A stretch of DNA of 64,000 bases from positions 124,001 through 188,000 of the forward strand of contig BCHU01000004.1 in the NCBI GenBank assembly GCA_001599715.1, read 5' to 3'. Position 1 is the stretch's first letter; the number at the start of each line of letters is the position of its first letter. The notes under the pieces were generated by a model. It had not been told where the DNA came from. It did no database searches and saw nothing but the letters and a program-made list of their open reading frames with translations. This DNA comes from Phaeotremella fagi. Lineage: Eukaryota; Basidiomycota; Tremellomycetes; Tremellales; Phaeotremellaceae. A program made the position numbers and the translations under genes. Positions 45,816 through 58,857 of the stretch are shown here, one piece after another.

Positions 45816-47947
45816 TCAATCCCCCCTCCACCAATAATTATCATAACCGCCAAAATCATCCTCATCATCGTCGTCATATTCATAATCCCAATCGTTCAAT
45901 TCATCAATCATCCCGAATATCCTCTCTTCATCGAACCAATCCTGATCATGTCCATCCCCCTCCCCCTCGTCGTCCTCGTCATTGTAAGTATCGATTATCC
46001 CATCTAATTCTTCATCATCGCTTTCAGCATCCATAACATCCAATTCGTCGTTGTCGTGATTACCAAATGGATCTGGGAGTCGTAGATTGTTCAAATGAGG
46101 GTTCACGATGATAGGTCTAGGAAGATCTGGACGGAACAGGGGTGCTGGAGGAATTATATTACGATTGGGAACAGGATCTGGGTTCGGATTCGGATTCGGA
46201 TTCGGTAAACCGTCCATCGGAGGATCAACAGCAGCAGCAGCAACTCTAGGAGGTAGTGGAACAGCAGGACGTAAAAGTGGTGCAGGTGGAGGAACCAAAT
46301 TTCGACCTTGATTATTGACCAAATTCAAATTCGCCAATCTGACTTGTCGAGCTGCTTCTTGAATCCTGATAATGTGATTGGCGATCAAGATCTGTTGATC
46401 TCTTGCGTTCAATTGATTACCCCTAAAGATGATTTTCGGTTTAGATTTTGTGTTGAGAGATATGGTAGGTCGACTTACTCGATATCAACTAGGTCTCTTG
46501 GACGTTGTCTGTTTTATTTTAGATCAGTTGGTAGTGTTGATTAATAGGGAGTACATACCCGATACGATTCCTTCTACGTCTTTGTTCCGGGGTGAGAAGA
46601 CTGAATCTAGCATAGGTAGAATGTAGTCTATCGAGTTATCAGTAACGTACGCAAGAACTTGATTTGAGTTAAACTCACTTTTTCATCATCTGCTTAGCAG
46701 ATTTATTGAATTTGATCTCAGATCCATCAAGATAATGAGACTAAACAATAAGAACTGCATTAATCCACATTCTCTAAGCCGCATGATCTGGACTTTGGAC
46801 TTACATAACGACATTCATCTCCGAATGGACAAAACGCTTTTCTCCCAATATTCCTACTTGATTGTTGGATATATCTAGAACGTAATCAGAATTATACAAC
46901 CTCCCCCAAAAAAACAGTGGATAAAGAATGACATACCGACACGGAATAGCTTTTGTGACTTTGAGATAAGCAGTATCGATTTCTTTTTTTCGTGGACCGT
47001 CTGGATGGAACAACGAAGAAGGGATGATATAATTCGATACCTGTCTACACATTGGGCCTAAATCAGGATATCAGCAATTACAGCTTATCAATAGATAAGG
47101 TGAGAACGAGATACATTTCTTAGCCCCAGCAGAAGCTATGTCATCGCCAACCATCAAACGTTCCCGTTTCTTTCTCCAAGTCTTGACGCATTCCATACAA
47201 AAGACATGATTACATGCGTCTATATCATTTCGTCAGTCAGTCCAAAAACATCCAAGTGAAACTTACTCATCAAACCATAAGATTCAGGTTTATCTTCATA
47301 ACAAATACAACAAGCTGGTTTGAATGGGTCTTCGTCCTCGTCTCCATCATCAATCCTCACACCGGGTTCAGGAAGGGGATGTTGAAAACGACAATTCGAA
47401 CCTACAACCCAATCAACCTCATCCCAAGCAAAACCAAAACACCAAACCTACCTTTAGAACAAAACCCATTCTGCCAATGTAAACAAATCTGTTGAATCTT
47501 CATACTCTCAATTAAGTTTTTTAATCTATCCACCGATTCGGACCCCTTGTCCTGCTTCTCCTGCTGGTGCTTCTCCTTGATTCCCCATCTCCAATTCCTA
47601 CCACCCCTAGCTTTCTCTCTATCAACTCTATCTCTCCAAGATATCTTCCCCTTCTTCCCGTTGATGATGGATACGTCGTCAGGTCTTTCGTGGATGTAAT
47701 AGCATTTTGTGCCTTGATGGCATCCCTCCGGGGTGTTATAGTATTTACATTTTTGAGGGGTTGGATCGATGATGTTGGTTTTGTAGGGGTTGATCTGGGA
47801 TGTGGATGGGGTGGGGGTGGGGGTAGGGATGAATGATACTGCTGTTGGATTTAGAGGTTGCATGGGTTGGTTGATGGTTGTTGATGGATGTTGATAACAA
47901 TAGAATCTTAGTATTGACTGTTGTTGTTTCATATCGAGTGGCGGCAT
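45816..47947 (-). CDS. Makorin-like RING/CCCH E3 ubiquitin ligase
   Basis: Predicted RNA-binding ubiquitin ligase. In order: CCCH finger 1 (CKYYNTPEGCHQGTKCYYIH, a C-x8-C-x5-C-x3-H), CCCH finger 2 (CLHWQNGFCSKGSNCRFQH), a C3HC4 RING and CCCH finger 3. The RING runs CCICYEDKPESYGLMNACNH, VFCMECVKTWR, then CPMCR. Finger 3 is IPCRYI...AFCPFGDECRYSHY. This order matches makorins. The C-terminal 200 aa are Asn/Pro-rich and then very acidic (residues around DDDDEDDFGGYD), ending WWRGD. The N-terminus MPPLDMKQQQSILRF is preceded by a short 5' leader. At least six exons. Confidence 0.88.
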
Positions 47948-48055
47948 AGCTGTTGTTGTTACATGCGATGGGTAATACGATGCATGATATCTTTAAGTCT
48001 CTTGATCTTATTAAAAGTACAACCACCAGTCAACATGAACTCCCCCTCCTCTCCC

Positions 48056-51000
48056 TTACTCCAACTCCCCTTGCTCAATAGAAATCTCCTTCAATTTCTC
48101 CAAATATCTCCCTGCCATCTCTTTCAATGAAACCGTATTTCCTAGTAAAAGGTCAACTGGATATCAAAACCCAAGGTATTCCCAAACTCACTCATAGTAT
48201 TTAACACCTCCTTCGCTAATGTCCTCTTCGGAATACCTAGAACAGTAGGTGTCCAATTACAACTCGTTTGAGGGTGACTACGATTATCAGTATCCATTTC
48301 CGATTGAAACGCAAAACCAAGACGCACTGATACAAAGGTCCGATTAACTCCTTAACCAACTCCTCAGCCCGTCCCTTCCAATCCCCATCCCCCAAATACT
48401 TTCCATAAAGTAATAAAGTAGATTTATATTCACCCGGCGAATCCAACACCAAACTAGCTCTTAGTCTCTCTTCATAATGGCCCATACTCAAAGCCTCATC
48501 CCACCATTTAACTCTATCAGTCTCGGGGGACGATTTGATCGTATCCATGAGTGCTGATTCGATTTCCCCAACTGGACCTAATGGAGGTGGTGCGTTTCTA
48601 CTTAATAATTTTTGGATTAGCGGTGAACCTTTGAGATAGATTAGTGAACCTATCGGACACCAGGTTAAGGTGTTGGGATCGTAGGCGAACGCTGAGGGTT
48701 CAGAGGTCATGATGACTGGAACACCGTTTGGACGGACGGCGACGGATGTAATTGAAGTTGTTGAGGTGAGTAGATGAGATAATGAGGTTGGAGGGAAAAC
48801 GGTTTTGTTTTGACGGATGTTCCTGTATCAAAATCAGTATACAGGGACGTGACTAGGGAAGTGACTTACAAAACTCGAACTTCGCAAGTGGAAGTGACCA
48901 TAAGTAGAGCATCTTTATTTCCAACCAAATCATAACAAGGAGACTCCAGTTTCAAACTCGCCAAACTAGAAACCAATCAGCCATGTCAATCGAACAGGAA
49001 ATTAACAACTCACTGTCTCCCAGCTGGAGAATAGACAACAACGCTTCCATCTTCACATCCAACAGCACCAAACTTCTCCGTCAACGTACAACAAATAATT
49101 GGAGAAGGAACGAAATCGATCCAACGATCCTGTGAATCCTTGATGAAAGAAACTTTATTGATCCCATCATGACTTTCAGAATTCTCGACGAGTAAACTGG
49201 AATCAGAGAAAACAGTTCGTATAACAGATTGAACGTTGTTTAGAGGTAATCGTTTCGTGCTGGTTCCAGCTGATGATGAAGATTCAGTGAAAAGAGCTCT
49301 AGCAGGTCGAATTTCTTTGATATCTCCAATATTCCTACTGACGTTACTTGACATCGTTCGACCTTTGACTGTTCGATCTGAATTATCCGCGCTGGCTTTT
49401 CGTTTACTTGCTCTTGGAGACAAAATGTTGTCGGGACTGGAGTGACCGTTAGTAAAGGCGTTATGAGCACCTTGTAACATCTGAGCCGTGGATTGAGATG
49501 CTGTCGAGGTGCTGGCTAAAGGTTGATCGACAGCAGCAGCAAATGCATCAGCTGCACCATTAAGTTGAATTCTTCTGGGTGCCGTCATTCCTGTTGATGT
49601 TGACGTAAGGTTCGCCCTACGTTTAGGTTCTCCAGGCTTCGGTTTACGAACTTGGAGAATGTTGACGACTTCTGGTGCACCTGAAACTCTTGATGGGGAT
49701 GGACCACCGTTCACGAAAGGTTGAGTTGGAGGTGCGAGTGTCGATCCACCTCGATTTGAGCGAACTGGCTTATATTCATATTCTTCCAGCACTTTGGTTG
49801 TTACTTCTGCAGGTGACAATTCAGGGAATTCTTCAGCTTCAAACGTGACAGCACAGATCGTTCCATCAGCAGAACAACCATAAAGATGAAGTCCGTCGTT
49901 CGACCTATGAGATGCGGGTTAGCTGAGTGATTTCATTTTTACCATCGATTGACCTACCAACAAAGGTCCAACAACTGTCTTCCAAATACCTCCCTCAAAA
50001 CAACCAAAGGTTTATGTAACGTGTTCCTCCAAATTGAAATACTCAAATCATCAGCTCCCAAAGCAACCATACAGGAAGCGGTGCCTCGTCCTGGAGTATC
50101 ACCATTGCGGAAAAATAAACAAGGGTTGAAAGCCTAGAACCATCAGTTTCCTTCAATCGACATTCACTCAACACTCACAGCAATTTGAATAGTGTTTTCG
50201 TGGCCGACAAAAGAAATGTCAGCATTCCAGCCTTCACGTTCAATAACCGCCGCAACAAATACAGGACCGTTCATCGCGTTGGATGCTGCGATGAAAGCTC
50301 CATCTGGTGACCAACTTAATCGTCGAAAGAAGGTGGATTGTGGTGATCGTTCAAATGGTCTGCTGACACTTTGAACCAGTGTCCAGGTTTCGGTGTTCCA
50401 GATTTTAACAGTTTTGTCGTCAGACTATGAAGTGTCAGTTATCCAGGTACGAGAACAATTGGTGAGCTGACCTGAGTAGCTAAGAAGTTACCGACTGGAT
50501 CCCAGCAAACACCTTTGACGAAACCCTGATGAACGTCGATTTTTCTTATACGGTCTAGATAAGTCAACACAAGGTCAAGAATAACGATAAGCAGATGTTT
50601 TGAACTAACCGAAAGTATATCCATCCCAAATCCATACTGTACTGTCAAGTCCAACGGATGCTAACATTGAATCATCTCTGGACCAAGCGATATCGACAAC
50701 ATCTATAAAACGTCAGCTAATTCCGTCCAAATGGAGAGATGGTTCTAGCTTACCTGCAACATGTCCGACTAATCTTCTCAAAGCTTTCCAGTTCTCAACA
50801 TTTACCTCATCAGAACCCCATAATCGACCACCTCCATTTCTGAAAGTGTAAATAACAGCACAGATGAGCACACTTACGGATCAATATCCCAAACCATAAC
50901 CACCTGATCATCAGATCCACTAGCTAGATATCTACCATGATGAGCCCATCTGACTGATAATACTGGTCCTGAAATACGGTTTAGTGATAAAGTCGATCGG

Positions 51001-51294
51001 AGTATTCACTTTACTTACCGGTATGACTGGACATTGTACATAACAAGCGATGATTAGCTTCATCAGCTTCAGCCTCTTGATCTAAGATAGGTAATGTCGA
51101 CCAGATCTTGACTTTATGATCTGGACGTAGTCGTAAGTAACGGGATATGAAAGACATTCAAAATCCAACTCTAACTTACCCAAACCACCAGTAGCTAACC
51201 TTGTTCCATCTGGATGTACACTTATACTGTAGATTGGACATTTATTCTTTTTCTCACCCGTATGCTCAACCCAGTTGGGTTTGATTATCTTCAT
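48056..51294 (-). CDS. HIR1: HIRA-type histone chaperone subunit Hir1
   Basis: WD40 subunit of the HIR complex, which deposits H3-H4 independently of replication and represses histone genes. Many introns. The start MKIIKPNWVEHTGEKKNKCP and the WD repeats are diagnostic. They include ISVHPDGTRLATGGL, VRWAHHGRYLASGSDDQ, IAWSRDDSMLASVGLDST, VCWDPVGNFLATQSDDKTVK and LSWSPDGAFIAASN. A linker holds a B-domain-like region (PKPGEPKRRANLTSTSTGMT). The C-terminal Hira domain has HYEERLRASLVLDSPGEYKS, SCNWTPTVLGIPKRTLAKEV and the end LEKLKEISIEQGELE. It shares a promoter with MIS12. Confidence 0.94.
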
Positions 51295-51535
51295 GCTGTG
51301 TTATTTGAAGGAGAAATAGATGTATGTAAGAATGAGAAAAGTTAGATGTTGAAGGGGAAGCTGAAGGTGGACATTATACGCGTTTATATGGAATTCTGTT
51401 ATCAATTTAAATACACGTCATTGATTGACTATATATTGTAAACAACAACAATCATCAGCAATGATTTCAGAAATCACCATCTATCAACTACCATCTATCT
51501 CTCTTTATATCTCTAACAGCAATAAACACACCACA
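51295..51535. promoter_or_regulatory. HIR1/MIS12 divergent promoter with ACGCGT site
   Basis: ACGCGT at 51378-51383 matches the MCB element bound by the MBF G1/S factor in fungi. The two genes flanking it act in histone supply and kinetochore assembly. Binding is inference. Confidence 0.45.
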
Positions 51536-52781
51536 ATGCCACCACGTAAATCAGTAGGCTCAAAACAATCAAGACAATCCACGTCGAAATCCGCACAACA
51601 ACCCATAGCAAGTACTTCACAACTTGTGATACCCCCCGTGAATCTACCTCAATCAATCACACCCGACTACGTACCTCCCACCAACGATTTCGAAGAATTA
51701 GACGAGGAAGAGAAGAGTTTGATGGTTTTTGAGGTATGTCTCCTCCTACAACCTTTTTTCCTATCTCTGACTTTTGCCCAGATGGTCGGATTTCATCCTA
51801 GAACAATGTTAGATGACTTAGCGGAATCAGCTCGTCAGCAGATCTATCCTACTATCGATGGTATCGAATCGTGGGCTCTGAAAATGGTTGATGGTAGATC
51901 GAGCGATGAGGAGAGAGAGGTAAACATTGTATGTCACATCTGTTTCTATCCACTGGACGATGATGCTTATCTACTCGATAGGGATTACATGCGCTAGAAA
52001 CTTTACTGGAATCTCATGTAGATCTTGCATTTGATCGATTCACTTCGTGGGCACTAAGGAATACATTTGAAATACCTTCTGATTTGGATTATGTATTGGT
52101 AAGTTTGAACAAACCGTGTCTGTCCTCAGACTGATTTATGTATTGTAGCCTTGGCAGAAAGGGTTAGATTTCGATAGAGGAAATTACGTTGCTTCCCTAT
52201 CTGAAGGCGAGGATAGTATTTCATCATCGTTAGAGCGACTCAGAGAGAGTGTTGAACAGGTTCGTTGGTGCTCTTCTTTCCCTTTTCATGACGCTGACTT
52301 ATGTGAACTCTACAGGCTCGAAATTTACAATATAAACTTGCAACAGCCGAAAATAAATTAAATCATCGTTTGGAAATTGCAAAACAAAGAAAAGCTGAAG
52401 TAGGATTCGTAAGAGAAATACTAGAAAGTTCAGGACGTAAGTTTGATCCGACACCAACTAAAAGTCCACCTCAACTGAAACCCATCTACAGTCCATCCAC
52501 TTCCCGAAAAAGCAACAGAAATTTCAGATTCATTAACGCAACTTCATGTGAAATTGACTACGTTAGATGAAATCTCTCTTCCTACCACTGTATCGATCGA
52601 CAAGAACGTGAACGCCTCGGGAACAGGAACTCGAGCATGGGAATTGGGTCGTCAGGCTTATTTGAACTGGGCGGTTCATAAGATGTTAGCTGGGGATGCT
52701 GAGGGTAACGAGGGAAATGAGATGGGTGAGAAGGGTGATATTGGTGGGATGGAGATTTTGGCAAAACAAGCTGGGGCTTAG
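51536..52781 (+). CDS. MIS12: Kinetochore protein Mis12/Mtw1
   Basis: Subunit of the Mis12/MIND complex that links centromeric chromatin to the outer kinetochore. Exons 51536-51733, 51782-51919, 51982-52098, 52149-52259, 52316-52440 and about 52522-52781; the last acceptor could be at either of two AGs. After a basic Ser-rich head, the conserved N-terminal module reads MVGFHPRTMLDDLAESARQQ, ALETLLESHVDLAFDRFTSW and LRNTFEIPSDLDYVLPWQKG. Coiled-coil helices follow (ARNLQYKLATAENKLNHRLE). The C-terminus has RAWELGRQAYLNWAVHKMLA, as in Mis12 proteins. Confidence 0.85.
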
Positions 52782-53068
52782 GGGTTGGGGTTGGTGTTTG
52801 TTCCTAGGGTTTTTGGGGTGTTATACCTTGGATTGAATTATACCTTGTGATGTTATGTAGTGGATGGTTGACCATAGGTTAGCATCGTTGTCGTCGTCGC
52901 CGTCGTCGTTGCCATTGTCGCTGTCGTTAGTACCTCTGTTTGACGCGCGACGCGTTAGATCGGCCTTGACCGTAGAGATTAGATGAAATGACTGGATCGG
53001 AATTTACTTGAAAAATAAAAATAAATATCTCGATCATATTTATCTATCATCAACAAACGATATTCAAA
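52782..53068. promoter_or_regulatory. CMR1 promoter with GTC microsatellite and ACGCGT
   Basis: An imperfect GTC/GTT triplet run occupies about 52885-52929. ACGCGT lies at 52950-52955, preceded by GACGCGCG. These resemble MCB sites that drive DNA-synthesis genes at G1/S; this fits CMR1, but use in vivo is inference. Confidence 0.5.
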
Positions 53069-55057
53069 ATGGACGACGAAGATAATGAGTAGTGAGTAAT
53101 CTCCAAACTCACCGATTCAACAATCTAACAAAAGAAAACCATCAAGCGAGCTGGAAAGACAAAAAACAATCGCGGAGAACCGATTACTCCTAGATTCCCT
53201 AGGTCTAGATATCAACGGCCCCTCCAAACTCAACATCTCCAGAACGGCCTCACCAGCCCTAACCACTAAAACCAGTAGTAAACGTAAGAGTGCACCTTCA
53301 CACAAGAAAGATGAAGATTCAGGACCTAGAAGACGATCGGGTAGATTGTTAGGTCTAGAAGCTGAAGGTGAAGAATTGAAAGTCAGGTTGGAGAATGATG
53401 AGAAGGAACGGGAGATTTTGAAGGTCGTTAGTAGAAGGACAAGGGAGAAGGTTATGGAATTGAATAAGATGGTAGAGGAGACTCCTGAAGAAAGTATTCC
53501 TGCTTTGGTAAGTTGGTTTTTCCAAAACTGAATTCAATCATCCATTTTGAACATGGCATCGTAGGAACAATACCTCGGTACAATCGCTCAACTTCCTAAT
53601 CAACGTTCTTACCCTACGGAATCGACTTCTTCAAAAGAAGCTTATGCAGATTCGGACACTGTTTCAACGGAGGTTTCGAGATTGAAAGATGCTTTCAAGA
53701 ACATGTCGCTAAAAGCTAATGCGAGAGTAGCTACCGATAGAATATTCTCAATGATTGTTCATCCTGAAAAAACGAAAACTCTAGTACTCTGTGGAGACAA
53801 ATCTGGAATGTTAGGAATGTAAGTAACCCCACGAAGGTGATTCTTCAAGCCACTGACCAAACATTTAGATGGGACGCCCTAGGTCAACCAGAAGAAAAAG
53901 ATTCAGAGATAAATTACGAAGGACCAATTTGGCGTGTACAAGCTCACGCCAAATCTTCTGTCACCTCTATGAAAATGAATCCCACCAACGCGTCAAAATT
54001 GATCACATCGTCATACGACTGTTCACTAAGGAGATTAGATTTCAATACTTTGAAATCAGAGGAATTGTTTAGTTTCTCAGATGAGAACATGTTGATTACG
54101 CATTTCGATTTAGAACCTGATGGAGAGCGGGCTTGGATTTCGGATAAAGAGGGTGGGATTAGTTGTTGTGATTTTAGGAGTGGGGAGAGGAGACGTTGGG
54201 TCGTTATTGAGGAAGGGAGGGCTGCTAAATTGGGTGGGATTAGTGTTAATCGTACGTCTAGTGAATTGTTCATCAGATACTTGTACTAATCATACATTTA
54301 GCTCTGATGCCTCATCTCCTCGTTACTGCAGGTAACGATCAACATCTACGTATCTGGGATTCAAGACAGTTATCGAATATAAATCCTAAACCCGTTAAAG
54401 AGGAGAAACCATCAGTGGGAGAAAACACCTATCCAACTTCTATCATCGGTTATGAAGACGTGAAATCTTATATGGAAAGTTCGAAAGGTAAAGGTCTTTT
54501 GAAAACTAGTTACCGACATGGGAAAAGTTGCTCGGCTGCTTATTGGGATCCATGGGGACGTAGAATCTTGACTACGAGTTATGACGATAAGTTGAGAAGT
54601 AAGTTAGACCCTTATCAATTCCAGTTCCAGTTATGCTAATGAAACGTTTCAGTATGGACGCTTGATCCCAAAAAACTAATTGAGACTAATATACCCAACA
54701 CCCAATTCCAACCTTCCAAAACTTTACCGCATAATTGTCAAACTGGTAGATGGTTGACGATATTGAGAGCTCAATGGAGTTTGAACATGGATCACATGCC
54801 TCATTTCACTGTTGGTAACATGAAACGATATCTTGATGTCGTTGCTGCGAATGGTGAGCGGGTTGTACAACTTTGGACTGAAGGGTGGGTGTTTCTTTTT
54901 CTTTGTTTGGAATATTAAAACTGGGGATACTGATGCGTTCTATACTTACAGGGTCACTGCTGTTCCTGCCGTTACTGCTTCTCATCCTAATAGAGTTGAT
55001 CATGTACTAGGTGGGAATACTTCTGGTAGAGTTCAACTATGGACTTCAGGTGATTAG
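53069..55057 (+). CDS. CMR1: DNA-damage-binding WD40 protein Cmr1
   Basis: WDR76/Cmr1 family WD40 protein that binds damaged DNA and acts in the intranuclear quality-control compartment. Exons 53069-53091, 53147-53507, 53565-53819, 53870-54251, 54302-54598, 54653-54884 and 54952-55057. The N-terminus has IAENRLLLDSLGLDIN, as in Cmr1. WD repeats include DRIFSMIVHPEKTKTLVLCG, MKMNPTNASKLITSSYDCSL, VTAGNDQHLRIWDSRQ and WDPWGRRILTTSYDD. The C-terminus is VLGGNTSGRVQLWTSGD. A basic region (RRRSGRLLGLEAEGEELKVR) precedes the propeller. Convergent with the Fic gene. Confidence 0.93.
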
Positions 55058-55198
55058 GCTGTTGAATGGAATGTTTGATCTTGGGGTGTGGTCATCAACG
55101 ACTTGACATTGTATTACATCTTGGGAACTTTTGCGATGCACTCCGATGAGAGCACGATTACGATTACGAGTACGCGAGCAGTATAGCCAAACCCTCTT

Positions 55199-56762
55199 CT
55201 AAGTCATTTCAATATCTCCATCTCGATCTCGGTATCTTCCATCGTGTTGAGACAAACTGAGAACCTCTTCCGAAGCACGTATACGTTCCTCAAAAAGATA
55301 TGTGGTAAGGGGACGAAGATCCATTGAATGATCTAACTACGATACACTCTTAATTGCTGTACGTCACTTTTAGATTGGACGACTCACCACGATCAAAGCT
55401 TTGTAATAATCATTACGATTTTTGGGGGAGACGGTGATACCAGGTAAACCGACAGCGAGGAGGGGGATGGAAGCCAACATTCTCGTTAGACGACCGTTCC
55501 CGTCCTAATCATACATTTACGATAATCAGTCAATACTGCATGTACAAGTACATTTATGTGATAGTAGAACTGGACACCCACGGCAAAAGGATGAATATGG
55601 ATGAACGAACAATGGATATACGCCGATTTGGTGAATGGATCGATAATGGTACCAGTAACGATTTTCTCTTGAACGATTTCCTGAACAAAGTACAATGGTT
55701 CATCTCAGCTTCGACATAATGCCATGACTCGCAGTAGCAGCAGCAGCAGGAGGTATCAATGAAAACATACATACATTAACAAGATCCAGAAATCTCACTA
55801 AATCACTTTGCAACTCCCAGGGTCGTCTAAAAACAATTCGTGCGCCATGGATGAAAACGTCAGTCTTCCTTACTCCCCTAGGGAAATATTGAACAACGGT
55901 GTTACTGGATGTCGATGTCGATGTTCCAGAAGGGGATTTGAATTGGACTCTGGAATTCTTCGTGAACGTTTCGTGGAGGTTCAGGAGGGTTTTCAAAGTT
56001 ATTTTTGCGGTTTTTTGGATTATTTGATGGATCTGTTTCCATGCCTTTTGTATGTCATTCGATTAAGTTTATTTGGAGTTTGGGATGACTGAAGGTGATT
56101 GTTTACTTACATCAAAAGTATCTTGCAGTATACGAACAATTTCATCGTCAAATTGGATGGTCGAATGAGGTAGAGTTTCGACGTGTCTCTCGTGAAATCC
56201 GTGAATCATCATTGCCAGTCTACTCTTTTCAGTGATATTCAAAACACTTTCCAGGATGTTGGTGTCGATTGAGAGTCCTCTTATATCTATATCTGTAAGT
56301 TCTGAAAAGCTGGTGTTGTTGTTCGATAGTAGATTCGGTGGAAATTTTAGATCTTCAGGAGATAGTTTTTGATATATGTCAAGGGTTGAGAGTGGGGGTG
56401 CATGTGTGTAATTGATCAATCTTGGATCGAGAGGTGAATCTGTCATAAATTCTTTCAGCAAAATATTAACGTTGATCCAAGGTATCAAGCTAGAACACCT
56501 CTTTAGGTAATTTGGAAGATTCACATCTCTGTTTAGTAACTTCGATCCAAGTCGATAACCCATCCTCCAAACCGGTTCGACTCCATTCCAAAGAAATCAA
56601 TGCTTGTTGATAAGAACCCTCCCAATCCCCTAGTCTCCAATACAGAAGACTCAGATGGTAATGCAGACACAGCTGTTCGGGGTATGTTTCAACCAACTCC
56701 TCAACGGTGGTCACCGATCGCAAATAATCTCTATCTGGGATTACACCATTACCTAACGTCAT
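55199..56762 (-). CDS. Fic-domain protein (putative AMP-transferase)
   Basis: Fido-superfamily protein. The active-site loop is HIHPFADGNGRLTRMLAS, split by an intron at 55505-55581; HPFxDGNGRxxR is the canonical catalytic motif. The part before it, HSTIQFDDEIVRILQDTFD, lies where fungal Fic proteins have the inhibitory-helix region, but no clear [S/T]xxxE[G/N] is visible. A TPR-like N-terminal helix pair (LCLHYHLSLLYWRLGDWEGS) recalls FICD. Residues after the motif are LPGITVSPKNRNDYYKALIV, then a last exon 55199-55336 (MDLRPLTTYLFEERIRAS). The N-terminus may extend to about 57167 through PYQVLFETIYDPGFAGFQTS, but that splice is out of phase with a strong donor. Confidence 0.75.
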
Positions 56763-57167
56763 TCGTAGGAGTGTATCACTCTTCTGTCTGATCTCCGGGG
56801 AATCAGGTGGTTGACCTCTCCATTTATACTAATTCACGGGACTTTCATTAGTCAAGACTGCTTTTTTAGTTTTGGAGTGATGGGTGAGGGTGACATACCT
56901 TGGGAGGTTTTCCTTGAGGATCCCGAATGGTTCTACTGGTGCCATGGAGGTTTGGAAGCCTGCAAACCCCGGATCGTAGATTGTTTCGAACAATACCTGG
57001 TAGGGTAGATCAGGCATTCTGACCAAGAGGTTGTCTGCAATGGTGGGAAGTTGGTGATTGATGCGTTTGGGTGACTGTTGTGAAGAAGTCAAATCTAACT
57101 GGTCTCGCCACTTTAGATCGGCTCGTACGTACTGTAAGTTGTGGTGAGCTTGGTGTGAAATTTGCAC
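56763..57167 (-). other. Probable 5' coding extension of the Fic gene
   Basis: A minus-strand frame (MQISHQAHHNLQYVRADLKW onward) flows naturally into the Fic gene through PVEPFGILKENLPR. The obvious GTATGT donor gives the wrong phase for the next exon. A weak GTCACC donor two codons later would fit. Whether this belongs to the protein is open. Confidence 0.4.
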
Positions 57168-58857
57168 GTGATTAATTCAACCTGCAATCGATATATATGT
57201 CAATCTCTATATAGAAAAGTATAAGTTTACTAGATACTCAGCTTGCAAACTGCGCTCTCATCAAAATGTTAACGATACGTTAAATTTTCAACTTTTGACA
57301 AAATTGGTGACGATAGAGTTTGTTGGAGCCGCTGAAAACTGAAGCTGGATCAAAAGTCGGTAACGTGACAATAAAAATGACTTTTTGTTTTTTGGAAAAG
57401 GAGAGGGGATCACCCTCTTGCACAATGTATACAGGAATTGCAGCATCCGAGTAGTTAATATGAAATTGATGTTCTTAAGTCCATAGCATTGCATATGTTG
57501 AAAGAGGAAATTCCTCCATCGACAATGTTGAACTTCGGAGTATGATCCAAAAGTCTGAATATCAAGAACGGAGATGAATCAAGAGAAATCATTCTTATCC
57601 AGTGTAATTTACACCTTTCATATAACAATCACAACGAATACGTCGAGTACTCAAAATAAATAAGCTTTGTTCGCCACTGCCACTTTTACGTTATTGATGA
57701 CGAAAGCGTTGATTTGATAAGTGATATCCGTTAGGTGAGTAAAAGCTAGTAAGTAGATCAGGTAGTGGCTGATCGTAACCATTGACAAGACTCAAGACTG
57801 ATCGTAAGTAGCCTAACATGTTCGATGTCAACAATCGTGAAAAACAGACCAAAAACACGATCGCGAGATCTGACCTGCTGCAGAGTGTTTACCGGGAAAC
57901 CCGGAAACGGCTCCGTTGGATCTATAGGATGGCTGAAGACTGAACAGAAAGGTTTTCCTCGATCCTTGACGGGATTAGTTGGAGGGGTCAGAGTTGGATG
58001 TTAACTACTTTCAGTTGGTGGTAAGTGAAACGGAAATAAACCTCCGTTTGGAATCGTTCAGTTGGGAGAATGGTTTCTAGTAGCTGAGAGTATTGATGGG
58101 ATGCCACGAAGAGGCTTGTCGGGGTCATCTCTCCCTCCTCTTTGCTCTTTGATGTTACGATGTGATATTCGTTGGGTATGTGTATACCTTCTTTGCCGTG
58201 TAGTTGGATTGTACTATGTTGATGCTCATAAGTACACATGCATGGCATGCATTGTTGTGGTGTTTAGAATTCAGTTAGTTGCTTGTAACTTATTTTCTAC
58301 CGGATTCGTAACATTGAATCAATCGACACCACTGGTGCCTTAATTGGTTGTTATAGTCTCTACCAAAGATCTTTAATCTCACTTCAATCTATCTATCTCT
58401 TATTCAACAACTATCCATAAAGGTCTACTTCTATCCTATACCACCACCACCACCCCCTCACCACCACCACAACCTCCTCCTACCCCCCACCCGACACTTT
58501 TCCGTTCCAGGTTAATTCACTTACCTTTACCCACCTCACAACAACGCCAAACTTTTTTAAGGTTTCCCAAAGGTTGAATTCAAGATTCCCTGTTAACCTG
58601 TATTTTACCCTTGTCCTGGTGTTTTCAACAACATCTCTTTAATTAAATTCGTCTATTTTTATCATAACACCATAACAACCATAGCTACTGGTATCATCAC
58701 TTTCACCTCCACATTCAATTCCAACTCATACCTCAATTTCAGCATCGTAAATAACACAAACACCATAGTACGTTCGAATCAAACATTACTGCTGCGAGCC
58801 TATCGCGTGCACACATTAAATTTCACCTATCACCTAATCCATTGATCCAGATCAAAG
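57168..58857. promoter_or_regulatory. Long upstream region of the PKA gene
   Basis: About 1.7 kb without a supported gene. The right half (58.38-58.86 kb) is rich in C, A and T. It includes a CACCACCACC/CCTCCTCC run near 58440-58495, typical of promoter and long 5' leader sequence. Short ORFs in the left half show no features. Confidence 0.4.

Noticed and set aside
46108..46311. Open frame rich in Gly/Phe on the + strand
   Set aside because: Antisense shadow of the Asn/Pro-rich C-terminal region of the makorin-like gene.
52885..52929. GTC triplet run considered as a coding poly-amino-acid tract
   Set aside because: Lies between MIS12 and CMR1 with no open frame linking to either; a microsatellite in the promoter.
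56811..57008. + strand ORF within the Fic 5' region
   Set aside because: Mirror of the likely minus-strand Fic extension; no initiation context or features.
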